Assembly: GCA_034926225.1 (NCBI GenBank)
Contig: JAYFRF010000013.1
Span: 1 to 64,000 of the forward strand
From: JAAZKA01 sp034926225
Lineage (GTDB): Bacteria > Bacillota > Clostridia > Oscillospirales > QAMX01
DNA length: 64,000 nucleotides
Direction: 5' to 3'
The notes below the pieces were generated by a model. The model made no database searches. It saw nothing but the letters and a program-made list of their open reading frames with translations, and was not told the DNA's origin. The position numbers were made by a program, and so were the translations under genes. Of this stretch, positions 26,895 to 34,747 are shown piece after piece; positions within the stretch are counted from its first letter, which is position 1, and the number at the start of each line of letters is the position of its first letter.

Positions 26895-27332
26895 ATGATT
26901 GACAAGAAAAACTATCAGGCGTTTGCGGATTCGCATGCGCCGAAATCAAAGACATGGAAGAATTTAATCTTCGCGTTCCTGATCGGCGGCGCAATCTGCA
27001 CGGTCGGACAGGTTGTCTCGAACTTATGGAAATCCGTTGGTTTGGGATTGGAAGAAGCCGGATCCGCGACATCGGCGACGATGGTGTTCCTCGGCGCGCT
27101 GTTTACGGGGCTCGGCTTATACGATAAACTTGCCAAATACGGGGGAGCCGGCACGCTCGTGCCGATCACGGGCTTTGCCAATGCCATCGTATCGGCGGCG
27201 CTCGAATTTAAGAGCGAGGGCTACGTCCTCGGTATGAGCGCGAAGATGTTTGCCATCGCGGGGCCGGTGCTGGTGTTCGGCATCAGCTTTTCCGTGGTAT
27301 ACGGGCTGATTTTACGGCTGTTCGGAGGTTAA
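26895..27332 (+). CDS. spoVAC: Stage V sporulation protein AC
   Basis: A 145-residue membrane protein with four hydrophobic segments, including IFAFLIGGAICTVGQV and VFLGALFTGLGLYDKLAKYGGAG. SpoVAC sits in the inner spore membrane and acts as a mechanosensitive channel for dipicolinic acid during spore formation and germination. I place the start at ATG 26895 with GGGTGA just upstream; GTG 26886 is also in frame but has no ribosome site. It is the first gene of spoVAC-spoVAD-spoVAE, the minimal set common in Clostridia. Confidence 0.93.
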   Translation: MIDKKNYQAFADSHAPKSKTWKNLIFAFLIGGAICTVGQVVSNLWKSVGLGLEEAGSATSATMVFLGALFTGLGLYDKLAKYGGAGTLVPITGFANAIVSAALEFKSEGYVLGMSAKMFAIAGPVLVFGISFSVVYGLILRLFGG

Positions 27333-27334
27333 GC

Positions 27335-28345
27335 ATGGGAAAACGAATCGGAAACCAGACGCTTGCCATGACAACACCGGTGCCGATCGCGGGATTTGCA
27401 TCGGTTGCCGGAAAAAAGGAGGGGCAGGGTCCGCTCACGTTCGATTACGTAGCATCCGACGCCACCTTCGGTGAAAAGACATGGGAAAAGGCCGAATCGA
27501 AGATGCAGCGCGACGCGCTCGACCGTGCCATGGCGAAGGCGGGCGTATCGGAAAAGGAGCTTGAACTCCTTTGCGCGGGAGATCTCATCAATCAGTGCAT
27601 CGCGTCGGCATTTGGTACGCGCGGGCGCGAGGTCAGCTTCCTCGGGCTCTATGGCGCATGCTCCACCATGGCGGAGGGGCTCGGCATCGCGGCCTGTATG
27701 ATCGACGGCGGTTTTGCGTCGTGTACAGCGGCGGTCACGTCGTCGCACTTCTGCTCGGCAGAAAGGCAATACCGCTTCCCGCTTGAGTACGGCGGTCAGC
27801 GTACGCCAACCGCGCAGTGGACGGTAACCGGCGCCGGCGCGGCTGTATTAAAGGCAAATTTCCCCCATTCGCCGTGCATTACGCATGTGACGTTCGGGCA
27901 GATCGTCGATTTCGGCATCAAGGACGCTAATAACATGGGCGCCGCGATGGCGCCGGCCGCGCATCAGACTTTAACCGCGCTTTTTACCGATACCGGCACA
28001 GAAGCCTCCGACTACGACTTAATTCTTACGGGCGACCTCGCGGGTATCGGAAAAAATATCCTCGTTGACCTGTTCGCGTCGGACGGCGTCACGCTTGCCG
28101 GACGCTATGACGACTGCGGCTGCATGATTTTTGACGGTGAGGCGCAGGATACGCATGCGGGCGGCTCCGGCTGCGGCTGCGGGGCAAGCGTATTATGCTG
28201 CCATGTCTTAAACGGTATGCGCCAAGGACAGTGGAAGCGTGTGATTTTTGCTGGAACCGGCGCATTGATGAGTCCCGTCAGCACGCAGCAGGGGGAGAGT
28301 ATTCCCTCCATCTGCCACGCGGTGGTAATCGAATATACGGGGTGA
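27335..28345 (+). CDS. spoVAD: Stage V sporulation protein AD
   Basis: A 336-residue protein with the thiolase-like fold of SpoVAD, which binds dipicolinic acid on the spore inner membrane. Family segments are visible: LCAGDLINQCIASAFG, LGLYGACSTMAEGL, TAAVTSSHFCSAERQYRFP and the Gly/Cys-rich GGSGCGCGAS. It starts two bases after the spoVAC stop and ends five bases before spoVAE, so the three are translated together. Length equals the B. subtilis protein. Confidence 0.96.
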   Translation: MGKRIGNQTLAMTTPVPIAGFASVAGKKEGQGPLTFDYVASDATFGEKTWEKAESKMQRDALDRAMAKAGVSEKELELLCAGDLINQCIASAFGTRGREVSFLGLYGACSTMAEGLGIAACMIDGGFASCTAAVTSSHFCSAERQYRFPLEYGGQRTPTAQWTVTGAGAAVLKANFPHSPCITHVTFGQIVDFGIKDANNMGAAMAPAAHQTLTALFTDTGTEASDYDLILTGDLAGIGKNILVDLFASDGVTLAGRYDDCGCMIFDGEAQDTHAGGSGCGCGASVLCCHVLNGMRQGQWKRVIFAGTGALMSPVSTQQGESIPSICHAVVIEYTG

Positions 28346-28350
28346 TTTTT

Positions 28351-28707
28351 ATGGATTATCTGAAAGCATTTTTTATCGGCGGTGTTTTATGCGTAATCGG
28401 TCAGATTCTCATCGACCGGACGAAGCTGACACCGGCGCGCATTCTCGTGGCGTACGTCATCGCGGGCATCGTCCTTGGTGCGGTGGGTGTGTATGAGCCG
28501 CTCGTTAAATGGGCGGGCGCGGGTGCGACGGTACCCTTGACCGGCTTTGGGAATACGCTTGCGAAGGGAGTTCGGCGTGCCGTCGAAGAAAAGGGGCTTC
28601 TTGGTGCGTTTACAGGCGGCCTCACGGCTGCGGCAGGCGGGATTGCCGCGAGTATTCTGTTCGGTTACTTCTTCGCGCTGGTTAGTAAGCCAAAAGAAAA
28701 GAGCTGA
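28351..28707 (+). CDS. spoVAE: Stage V sporulation protein AE (AEb type)
   Basis: A 118-residue membrane protein with four short helices (FFIGGVLCVIGQIL, VAYVIAGIVLGAVGVYEPLVKWAGAGATVPL in overlapping parts). SpoVAEb is required for dipicolinate uptake into the forespore. The start ATG 28351 is preceded by GGGGTGA, which overlaps the spoVAD stop. It is the last gene of the operon, and its end lies four bases from the convergent rlmH. Confidence 0.94.
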   Translation: MDYLKAFFIGGVLCVIGQILIDRTKLTPARILVAYVIAGIVLGAVGVYEPLVKWAGAGATVPLTGFGNTLAKGVRRAVEEKGLLGAFTGGLTAAAGGIAASILFGYFFALVSKPKEKS

Positions 28708-28711
28708 ATTC

Positions 28712-29185
28712 TTATTTATGATATTTCCGTCCCGCTGTAATCATCGCGGCACGGTAAATTTGTTCGAGAAGCATCACGCGGAACAGATGATGGGGAAACG
28801 TCATCGGGGAAAAAGAAACACGCAGGGAAGCCTCCCGCTTAAAACTCTCGTCAAGCCCGTTGGAGCCGCCGATCACAAACGCAAGCTTTGCCGCCTGCGC
28901 GTGGTCGAGACTTTGCGCAAACTCAGCGCTTGACAGGGATTTCCCCTCGATGCAGAGCGCGACGGTATACGTCCCCTGTGGAATCGCACGGCGGAGTCTC
29001 ACGGCTTCGTCGGCGAGCGCGGCCCGTACTTGGGCGTCGGAGGGTTCCTCCGGCAGACGCGCTTCCGCAAGCTCCGTCAACGTGACCGCATAAAAAGGGG
29101 ACAGACGGCGGATATACTCGGCGCAGAGCGCGTCATAAGCGCGTTCCTTGAGTCGGCCGACGGCAAGGATGTGAACGGATTGCAT
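28712..29185 (-). CDS. rlmH: 23S rRNA (pseudouridine-1915-N3)-methyltransferase RlmH
   Basis: A 157-residue SPOUT-class methyltransferase that methylates the pseudouridine at position 1915 of 23S rRNA (E. coli numbering) on assembled ribosomes. The knot-forming motifs are present: FVIGGSNGLDE binds S-adenosylmethionine and the end LLEQIYRAAMITAGRKYHK matches the family almost exactly. A GGAGGT site precedes the ATG. It overlaps the start of the divergent TauE gene by a few bases. Confidence 0.96.
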   Translation of the reverse strand: MQSVHILAVGRLKERAYDALCAEYIRRLSPFYAVTLTELAEARLPEEPSDAQVRAALADEAVRLRRAIPQGTYTVALCIEGKSLSSAEFAQSLDHAQAAKLAFVIGGSNGLDESFKREASLRVSFSPMTFPHHLFRVMLLEQIYRAAMITAGRKYHK

Positions 29186-29554
29186 ACTACCTCCGGTAAA
29201 AATAAAAGCGAACTGTGGAAAGCCGCGGGCATCGGATTCGCGGCTGGTACGGCAAATGGTTTGTTCGGCGCGGGAGGCGGACTGCTGCTTGTGCCGGGGC
29301 TTCTGCGGGTTTGCCGGCTGGACGCGCAGACCGCTATGCCGACGTCGATCGCGATTATCCTCCCGATGTGCGCCGCGTCGCTGATCTCTTACTCAAGAGC
29401 GGGCGTAGCCGGGCCGGACTGGTGGCTGCTTGCGGGGGGACTTGTCGGCGGCATCGCGGGAGGGCTGCTCTACAGTCGTGTGCCGAAGCTGTGGCTGCGG
29501 CGGGCGCTTGGGATTTTGATTCTCTACAGTGCCGTGAGGATGTTAATTATATAG
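29180..29554 (+). CDS. Half-size TauE/SafE family transporter subunit (first half)
   Basis: A protein of about 124 residues matching the N-terminal half of TauE/SafE exporters. It has a first helix with the Gly-rich signature GFAAGTANGLFGAGGGLLLVP and three further helices. No ATG is available; TTG 29180 with AAGGA ten bases upstream fits best, and GTG 29171 is the alternative. It overlaps the start of rlmH on the other strand. Full-length TauE proteins have about eight helices; here a second gene 14 bases downstream supplies a matching half, so the two probably form a heterodimer that exports sulfur-containing or other organic anions. Confidence 0.78.
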   Translation: MHTTSGKNKSELWKAAGIGFAAGTANGLFGAGGGLLLVPGLLRVCRLDAQTAMPTSIAIILPMCAASLISYSRAGVAGPDWWLLAGGLVGGIAGGLLYSRVPKLWLRRALGILILYSAVRMLII

Positions 29555-29568
29555 AGGAAGGGACACAT

Positions 29569-29949
29569 ATGCTCGATACAGTATCCCCCTGGTTACGGTT
29601 CGTACTTGCCACAGCCACCGGCGTACTGTCGGGCTTCGGCATCGGCGGCGGTACGCTGCTGGTTATTATATTGGTCTTTCTCTTTAGTGTAGAACAGCGA
29701 ACGGCTCAGGGCGCGAATTTGTGGTACTTTTTCCCCACGGCGCTTTCATCCCTCGCTATCCATGCCAAAGAGAACCGCATCGCGTGGCGTATCTTCCTTC
29801 CGGCGGCGATCGCGGGTACCGTAGCCGCGCTGATTGCCGCATGGGTGTCCGGAATGCTCGAGACTACGCTGCTGCGGCGGCTGTTCGGACTGCTTCTGGC
29901 GTATACCGGCATCCGGGAGCTGTTCGCGAAGGAGCGGGCGGAATCATAG
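29569..29949 (+). CDS. Half-size TauE/SafE family transporter subunit (second half)
   Basis: A 126-residue membrane protein with four helices and its own Gly-rich signature SGFGIGGGTLLVIIL. The start ATG 29569 follows GAGGAAGGG. It is not a frameshifted continuation of the previous gene: it has its own start and ribosome site and repeats the N-terminal motif rather than continuing it. The pair mimics the internal two-fold repeat of full-length TauE transporters. It ends at a good terminator. Confidence 0.85.
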   Translation: MLDTVSPWLRFVLATATGVLSGFGIGGGTLLVIILVFLFSVEQRTAQGANLWYFFPTALSSLAIHAKENRIAWRIFLPAAIAGTVAALIAAWVSGMLETTLLRRLFGLLLAYTGIRELFAKERAES

Positions 29950-29985
29950 AAACCATGCTTGATTATAGCATGGTTTCTTCGTTTT
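29948..29985 (+). terminator. Terminator of the TauE gene pair
   Basis: Twelve-base-pair stem (29948-29959 with 29967-29978), a seven-base loop, then TCGTTTTG. Confidence 0.8.
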
Positions 29986-30035
29986 GTAAACAGCGCGGAC
30001 AAGACAGAGACACATAAAAACCGTCAAAACGACGA

Positions 30036-30064
30036 TTGACAAGAGAAGGGAGGTCTGCTATACT
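30036..30064 (+). promoter_or_regulatory. Promoter of the T-box leader
   Basis: Perfect TTGACA (30036-30041), a 17-base spacer and TATACT (30059-30064). Transcription should start near 30071. Confidence 0.85.
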
Positions 30065-30070
30065 TAAAAT

Positions 30071-30350
30071 CAGTAAAACGCAAGGATGGGGAAAAGAAAA
30101 ACATCTTTCACGCGTCGCAGAGAGCCGTCGGTTTGGTGTAAGGCGGTACGCGGAGAGTTTTCACTCGCCCCGGAGCGGCCGGCTGAAAGATAACTCGAGT
30201 AGGCGCGGACGGGATGCCCACCGTTATCATGGGAGAACGTTTTTAGACGTTTTGAGAGGGTGCTGTCGCACCAAAAAGAGTGGTACCGCGGAAGCAACTA
30301 GTAGTATGCTTTCGTCTCTTGAATGAATCAATGAGACGAGGGCGTTTTTT
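30071..30350 (+). ncRNA. T-box riboswitch leader
   Basis: The conserved T-box sequence AGAGTGGTACCGCGG lies at 30277-30291 and pairs with the acceptor end of uncharged tRNA. Upstream, the Stem I hallmarks AGAGAGCCG and GGTTTGGTGTAAGGC (30118-30145) and the segment CCCCGGAGC are present. A terminator follows: 30312-30322 pairs with 30328-30339, then GGCG and six Ts at 30345-30350. Uncharged tRNA should favour the antiterminator and switch on the downstream gene. The specifier is not certain; aligning the CCCCGGAG segment with known leaders places CTC (Leu) at 30164-30166, while neighbouring triplets would give Thr or Phe. The controlled gene is a TIM-barrel/acyl-CoA-ligase fusion, which is not a usual T-box target. 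Confidence 0.88.
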
Positions 30351-30395
30351 ATTGCCATTTCGCCTCATATAGAATGAAAATTGGAGGTAAAAGAC

Positions 30396-32927
30396 ATGAA
30401 AATTGCATTTTCAACCTTAGGGTGCCCTGACTTCGACTGGCCGGACATCTACTCCTGCGCAAAAGACCTCGGATATGACGGCATCGAAATGCGCGGCATG
30501 GGTAACGATATTTTTGATATCCACGCCAAACCCTTCACCGAAGAAAATCTCCCCGCGACCATCGAACACCTCCGGCGCATGCGTCTCGAGATCCCCTGCC
30601 TTTCCTCCGGCTGCGCCTTAAAATACGCCGACCGCCGTGAGCAGAACATCGCGGAGCTGCGCGCATATATCGATCTTGCCGAAAAGCTCGGCACCCCTTA
30701 TGTCCGCGTCCTCTGTGACGAGCATGCCGCGCCTGACGGGGATGTCGACGACGATGTCGTCATCGATACCCTGAAAGCGATCGCACCCTATGCCGAGGAA
30801 AAAAGCGTTACCCTCCTGTGCGAAACAAACGGCGTCTATGCCCATACCGATCGCCTTGCCGGTGTCATCGCGGCGGTCGAAAGCGACAATGTAGCCGCCC
30901 TCTGGGATTTACATCACCCCTTCCGTTTTGCGGGAGAATCCCCGGAGAAAACCATTCAGAACCTCGGTGCGTTCATCAAATATACCCATATCAAGGATTC
31001 CGTCATGGAAAACGGCTGTGTCGTCTACAAAATAATGGGAGAAGGCGATCTCCCCGTCGAATCCATCATGCGCGCGCTGCGGTCCATCAACTACGAAGGC
31101 TACATCACGCTCGAATGGGTCAAGTATTACGCGCCCGACATGGCGGAAGCCGGCGTCGTCTTCCCGCAGTTTTCTAACTATATGTCCCGCTGGAGCGGGC
31201 ATGAAATCGGTGAAAATCGTCTGCAAACCAGCAACCGCGGCGACGGCAAGTATGTCTGGCCCAAGGAGCATCTAATCGATCTGACCTTCCCGCAGGTACT
31301 CGACCGTATGTGCGAGGAGTTCCCCGAGCAGTACGCGTTCCGTTACACCACGCTTGACTATACCCGGACCTACTCCGAATTCCGTGAGGACGTTCGTACT
31401 TTCGCTCGCGCGCTCATTGCGATGGGGGTGCGTACCGGCGATCATGTGGCGATCTGGGCGACGAATGTCCCGGCGTGGTACATTACCTTCTGGGCGACGA
31501 CGATGATCGGCGCGGTACTCGTCACCGTTAACACGGCGTATAAGGTACACGAGGCCGAGTACCTACTGCGTCAGTCCGATACGCATACCCTTGTCATGAT
31601 CGACGGCCACAAGGACTCCGATTATGTCGGGATCATAAAGGAGCTCTGCCCCGAGCTCGCGACCGCGGATGCGTCGAAGCCCCTGCATTGTAAGCGCCTG
31701 CCCTTCCTCCGCAACATTATCACCACCGATTCCCGTCAGCCCGGCTGCAAAGCATGGGACGACGCCATGGCCATGGCGGAGCGTGTGCCGGTCGAGGAGG
31801 TCTATGCCCGCGCCGCCGCGATCAACAAGCACGATGTCTGCAACATGCAGTACACCTCCGGTACCACGGGCTTCCCGAAGGGCGTTATGCTGACCCATTA
31901 CAACGTCGTCAACAACGGCAAGGCCATCGGCGACTGCATGGACCTCTCCACCGCTGACCGTATGATGATTCAGGTGCCGATGTTCCATTGCTTCGGTATG
32001 GTGCTCGCGATGACCGCGTCGATGACCCACGGCACGACGATGAGTCCGATTCCGGCGTTTTCTCCCACGAAGGGGCTCGAATGCATCAACCGCGAGAAGA
32101 TCACCTGCTTCCACGGCGTGCCGACGATGTTTATCGCGATGCTCGGGCACAAGGACTTCCCGAATACCGACTTCTCCCACATGCGTACCGGCATCATGGC
32201 GGGTTCCCCCTGCCCGATCAAGGTCATGCACGAGGTTATCGAGAAGATGAACATGACGGAAATCTGCATCACCTACGGGCAGACGGAGGCTTCCCCCGCG
32301 ACGACGATGTCCAAGACGACGGATACCATCGAAAACCGCGTGAACACGGTGGGAGCGGCGATGTTTGCGGTCGAATGCAAGATCGTCAATCCGGAGACGG
32401 GCGAGGAATGCCCGGATAACGTGGACGGCGAGTTCTGCGCGCGCGGTTATAATATCATGAAGGGCTACTACAAGATGCCGGAAGCGACAGCGGCGGCGAT
32501 CGACCGCGACGGTTGGCTGCATTCGGGCGACCTGGCCCGCAGACTCCCCAACGGCTACTTTAAGATCACCGGACGCATTAAGGATATGATCATCCGCGGC
32601 GGCGAAAATATTTACCCCAAGGAGATTGAGGACTTCCTCTACAGCCATCCGAAGATTCAGGATGTGCAGGTCATCGGCGTGCCGGATAAAGACTACGGCG
32701 AGGAGATCATGGCGTGCGTCGTGTTAAAGCCCAGTGAGATCGCGACGGAGGATGAGATCAAAGAGTATGTGCGCGATCATATGGCAAAGCATAAGACGCC
32801 GCGCTATATCGCCTTTGTCAACGGCTTTCCGATGAACGCGGCGGGGAAAATTCTGAAGTACAAGATGCGCGAGGACGCCGTCGCCATGCTCAAACTGCAG
32901 GCGGCGAATGCGATTGAAACGGCGTAA
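30396..32927 (+). CDS. Fusion of xylose-isomerase-like TIM barrel and AMP-forming acyl-CoA synthetase
   Basis: An 843-residue cytoplasmic fusion. Residues 1 to about 275 are an AP-endonuclease-2/xylose-isomerase-like barrel with metal-ligand candidates in LLCETNGVY, LWDLHHPF, YTHIKDS and ITLEWVKYY. Residues about 290-840 are a complete acyl-adenylate ligase: P-loop YTSGTTGFPKG, ITYGQTEASPA, the hinge region WLHSGDLARRLPNGYFKITGRIKDMI, and the catalytic Lys in NAAGKILKYKM. The ligase resembles medium- or long-chain acyl-CoA synthetases. ATG 30396 has GGAGGT eight bases upstream. How a sugar-isomerase-like barrel serves an acyl-CoA ligase is unknown; it may make or remove the acid substrate. 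Expression is under a T-box, so a link with amino-acid supply is expected. Confidence 0.88.
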   Translation: MKIAFSTLGCPDFDWPDIYSCAKDLGYDGIEMRGMGNDIFDIHAKPFTEENLPATIEHLRRMRLEIPCLSSGCALKYADRREQNIAELRAYIDLAEKLGTPYVRVLCDEHAAPDGDVDDDVVIDTLKAIAPYAEEKSVTLLCETNGVYAHTDRLAGVIAAVESDNVAALWDLHHPFRFAGESPEKTIQNLGAFIKYTHIKDSVMENGCVVYKIMGEGDLPVESIMRALRSINYEGYITLEWVKYYAPDMAEAGVVFPQFSNYMSRWSGHEIGENRLQTSNRGDGKYVWPKEHLIDLTFPQVLDRMCEEFPEQYAFRYTTLDYTRTYSEFREDVRTFARALIAMGVRTGDHVAIWATNVPAWYITFWATTMIGAVLVTVNTAYKVHEAEYLLRQSDTHTLVMIDGHKDSDYVGIIKELCPELATADASKPLHCKRLPFLRNIITTDSRQPGCKAWDDAMAMAERVPVEEVYARAAAINKHDVCNMQYTSGTTGFPKGVMLTHYNVVNNGKAIGDCMDLSTADRMMIQVPMFHCFGMVLAMTASMTHGTTMSPIPAFSPTKGLECINREKITCFHGVPTMFIAMLGHKDFPNTDFSHMRTGIMAGSPCPIKVMHEVIEKMNMTEICITYGQTEASPATTMSKTTDTIENRVNTVGAAMFAVECKIVNPETGEECPDNVDGEFCARGYNIMKGYYKMPEATAAAIDRDGWLHSGDLARRLPNGYFKITGRIKDMIIRGGENIYPKEIEDFLYSHPKIQDVQVIGVPDKDYGEEIMACVVLKPSEIATEDEIKEYVRDHMAKHKTPRYIAFVNGFPMNAAGKILKYKMREDAVAMLKLQAANAIETA

Positions 32928-32960
32928 GTCTTAAAAAAGCTTATTATAACTTAGCATAAA

Positions 32961-32998
32961 CCGCCCTCTGTCTGCGACGACAGGGGGCGGCTTTGCTT
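32961..32998 (+). terminator. Terminator of the fusion gene
   Basis: Twelve-base-pair stem (32961-32972 with 32979-32990), a six-base loop, then CTTTGCTTT. Confidence 0.8.
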
Positions 32999-33064
32999 TG
33001 CAGGGAGGAATGAACCGTTCACTTGGACGGGATATCATAGAATGACAAGAAAGGCAATATTTAT

Positions 33065-34477
33065 TCAGATGGTCTCGATTTTGATCAAATTGGTATTGCC
33101 GGAAACCCCGTTTGTGGCACCGCCGGTGATGACGAGCTTGTCGCCTTTATTCAAATGGAAGGTTTCCTTCGCGATGCGCGCGGCGGTATAGAAAAGCACC
33201 TCGGTAGAGGGGTATACCTCGCACATAATCGGCGTAACGCCCCATGACAGGGCAAGCTGACGCCAGGTTTTTTCGTCGACGGACAGTCCGATGATATCGA
33301 CGGGGGAGCGGAAGCGGGAGACCATGCGGGCGGTTCGGCCGGAGAGGGAGCAGACGACGATGGCTTTCGCGTCCAGGTCGATGGAGATGCCGCAGATTGC
33401 GTGGGAGATGGCGTCCATGGTGTTTTCGATAATAAAATCGGAGGACAGGAAGCGTTTGCGGTAATGGATGTTTTTTTCGGTCTGTTCGGCGATGCGAGCC
33501 ATGGTTTCGACGGTGAGGACGGGATATTTACCGGCGGCGGTCTCTCCGGAGAGCATAATGGCGCTGGTACCGTCATACACGGCGTTGGCGACATCGGAGA
33601 TTTCGGCACGGGTGGGGCGGGGATTGTGGATCATCGACTCGAGCATTTCCGTTGCGGTGATGACGCGTTTCCCGAGCATGCGACATTTGGTGATAAGCTG
33701 CTTCTGGATGGCGGGCAGTTCCTCAAAGGGGATTTCGACGCCCATATCACCGCGCCCGATCATGATGCCGTCGCACATCTCACAGATTTCGTCGATATGA
33801 TCAATACCGGCGCGGTTTTCGATTTTTGCGATCAGATGGATCCGTTCACCGCCATGGGCGTCAAGCAGGGTGCGTACATCGACCAGGTCTTCGCGGCAGG
33901 ATACAAAGGAGCAGGCGATGAAATCCACATCATTTTGAACGCCGAAGAGCAGATCCTCCCGGTCGCGGTCGCTTAAGTAGGTCTGTTTTAAAACCTTATT
34001 CGGGAAGCTCATGCTTTTCCGGTTGGAAAGTTCACCGCCTACGACGACCTTACAGCGCACATCGGTATCGGTCACGTCGGTCACGGTGAAGATTATAAGA
34101 CCGTTGTTCACAAGCACACGGTCGCCGGGGCGAAGCTCGGAGGGCAGTCCTTTATAATTGACGGAGACAACGTTTATATCCCCTTCGATATCTCGTGTTG
34201 TAAACGTAAATACCTGGCCATCCTCAAGCATAACCTTTTCATCACGGAAGGTGCCGACGCGATATTCCGGGCCTTTCGTATCGAGCATGATGGCAATGGG
34301 CATATGCAGACGCTCCCGCACACGCTTGACAGCGTCGATGCGCTGCTGATGTTCCTCGTGGGTGCCGTGGGAAAAATTTAAGCGGACGACGTTCATCCCG
34401 GCTGCGCACATGCGCTCTAAAGTTCCCTCATCGGAGCTTGCGGGACCGATCGTGCATACAATCTTGGTTTTTCTCAT
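33065..34477 (-). CDS. pyk: Pyruvate kinase
   Basis: A 470-residue glycolytic enzyme converting phosphoenolpyruvate and ADP to pyruvate and ATP. Key segments are present: TKIVCTIGPAS, VVRLNFSHG, MLDTKGPE, the catalytic Lys in LIAKIENRAG, GRGDMGVEIP, the signature TATEMLESM and MLSGETAAGKYP. It stops after the normal C domain and lacks the extra C-terminal phosphohistidine-like domain of Bacillus pyruvate kinase. The ATG follows AAAAGGAGA. It has a long leader (34500-34675) with stable helices and an intrinsic terminator immediately upstream, so transcription is probably controlled by attenuation. Confidence 0.96.
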   Translation of the reverse strand: MRKTKIVCTIGPASSDEGTLERMCAAGMNVVRLNFSHGTHEEHQQRIDAVKRVRERLHMPIAIMLDTKGPEYRVGTFRDEKVMLEDGQVFTFTTRDIEGDINVVSVNYKGLPSELRPGDRVLVNNGLIIFTVTDVTDTDVRCKVVVGGELSNRKSMSFPNKVLKQTYLSDRDREDLLFGVQNDVDFIACSFVSCREDLVDVRTLLDAHGGERIHLIAKIENRAGIDHIDEICEMCDGIMIGRGDMGVEIPFEELPAIQKQLITKCRMLGKRVITATEMLESMIHNPRPTRAEISDVANAVYDGTSAIMLSGETAAGKYPVLTVETMARIAEQTEKNIHYRKRFLSSDFIIENTMDAISHAICGISIDLDAKAIVVCSLSGRTARMVSRFRSPVDIIGLSVDEKTWRQLALSWGVTPIMCEVYPSTEVLFYTAARIAKETFHLNKGDKLVITGGATNGVSGNTNLIKIETI

Positions 34478-34499
34478 ATATGTCTCCTTTTAAGATAAC

Positions 34500-34530
34500 A
34501 AAAAGGCAGAACCATAAAAATGGTTCTGCC
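34500..34530 (-). terminator. Intrinsic terminator in the pyk leader
   Basis: Eleven-base-pair stem (34520-34530 with 34505-34515) with a four-base loop. On the minus strand it is followed by TTTTTGTT, about 25 bases before the pyk start. Confidence 0.85.
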
Positions 34531-34675
34531 GCATTGACAACGCATCCTTTAAATATTGAATATGCGCCGTTATTTCGAAGATGATACCATCCTCGAAACC
34601 TCCGGTATAAATAGAACGCTATACGATACCTTTTGCGCAGCGCTCTATGACAGACTCCACCACATATACCGGAAT
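34500..34675 (-). ncRNA. Structured leader RNA of pyk, or free-standing small RNA; class unknown
   Basis: A transcript starting near 34675 passes four helices and ends at an intrinsic terminator before pyk. P1 pairs 34665-34673 with 34601-34609 (nine perfect pairs); P2 inside it pairs 34639-34648 with 34611-34620 (ten pairs, one G-U), with a 16-base bulge on one side. P3 pairs 34588-34598 with 34573-34583 (11 pairs). P4 pairs 34562-34566 with 34541-34545. A six-codon frame with GGAGG before its ATG overlaps P3. I match it to no riboswitch class I know (not purine, SAM, TPP, c-di-GMP, T-box or 6S RNA). A tight multi-helix layout plus a terminator before the gene is typical of an attenuating regulator. 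Confidence 0.55.
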
Positions 34676-34681
34676 ATAAAT

Positions 34682-34710
34682 ATTATATCATGAAGACCGC
34701 GTAAAGTCAA
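34682..34710 (-). promoter_or_regulatory. Promoter of the pyk leader
   Basis: Minus strand: TTGACT (34710-34705), a 17-base spacer and a perfect TATAAT (34687-34682). Confidence 0.85.
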
Positions 34711-34747
34711 CAGTACATTTGAGCGGTATCCACGGCAAATACTGTCG

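Noticed and set aside
29180..29949. Single TauE gene broken by frameshift
   Set aside because: The second part has its own ATG, ribosome site and repeated N-terminal signature.
31563..32648. 361-codon minus-strand frame rich in His and Arg
   Set aside because: Antisense to the acyl-CoA ligase; the composition is typical of a GC-rich shadow frame and the sense gene has full motifs.
34500..34675. 6S RNA
   Set aside because: The 5' and 3' ends do not pair into the long rod with central bubble expected for 6S RNA.
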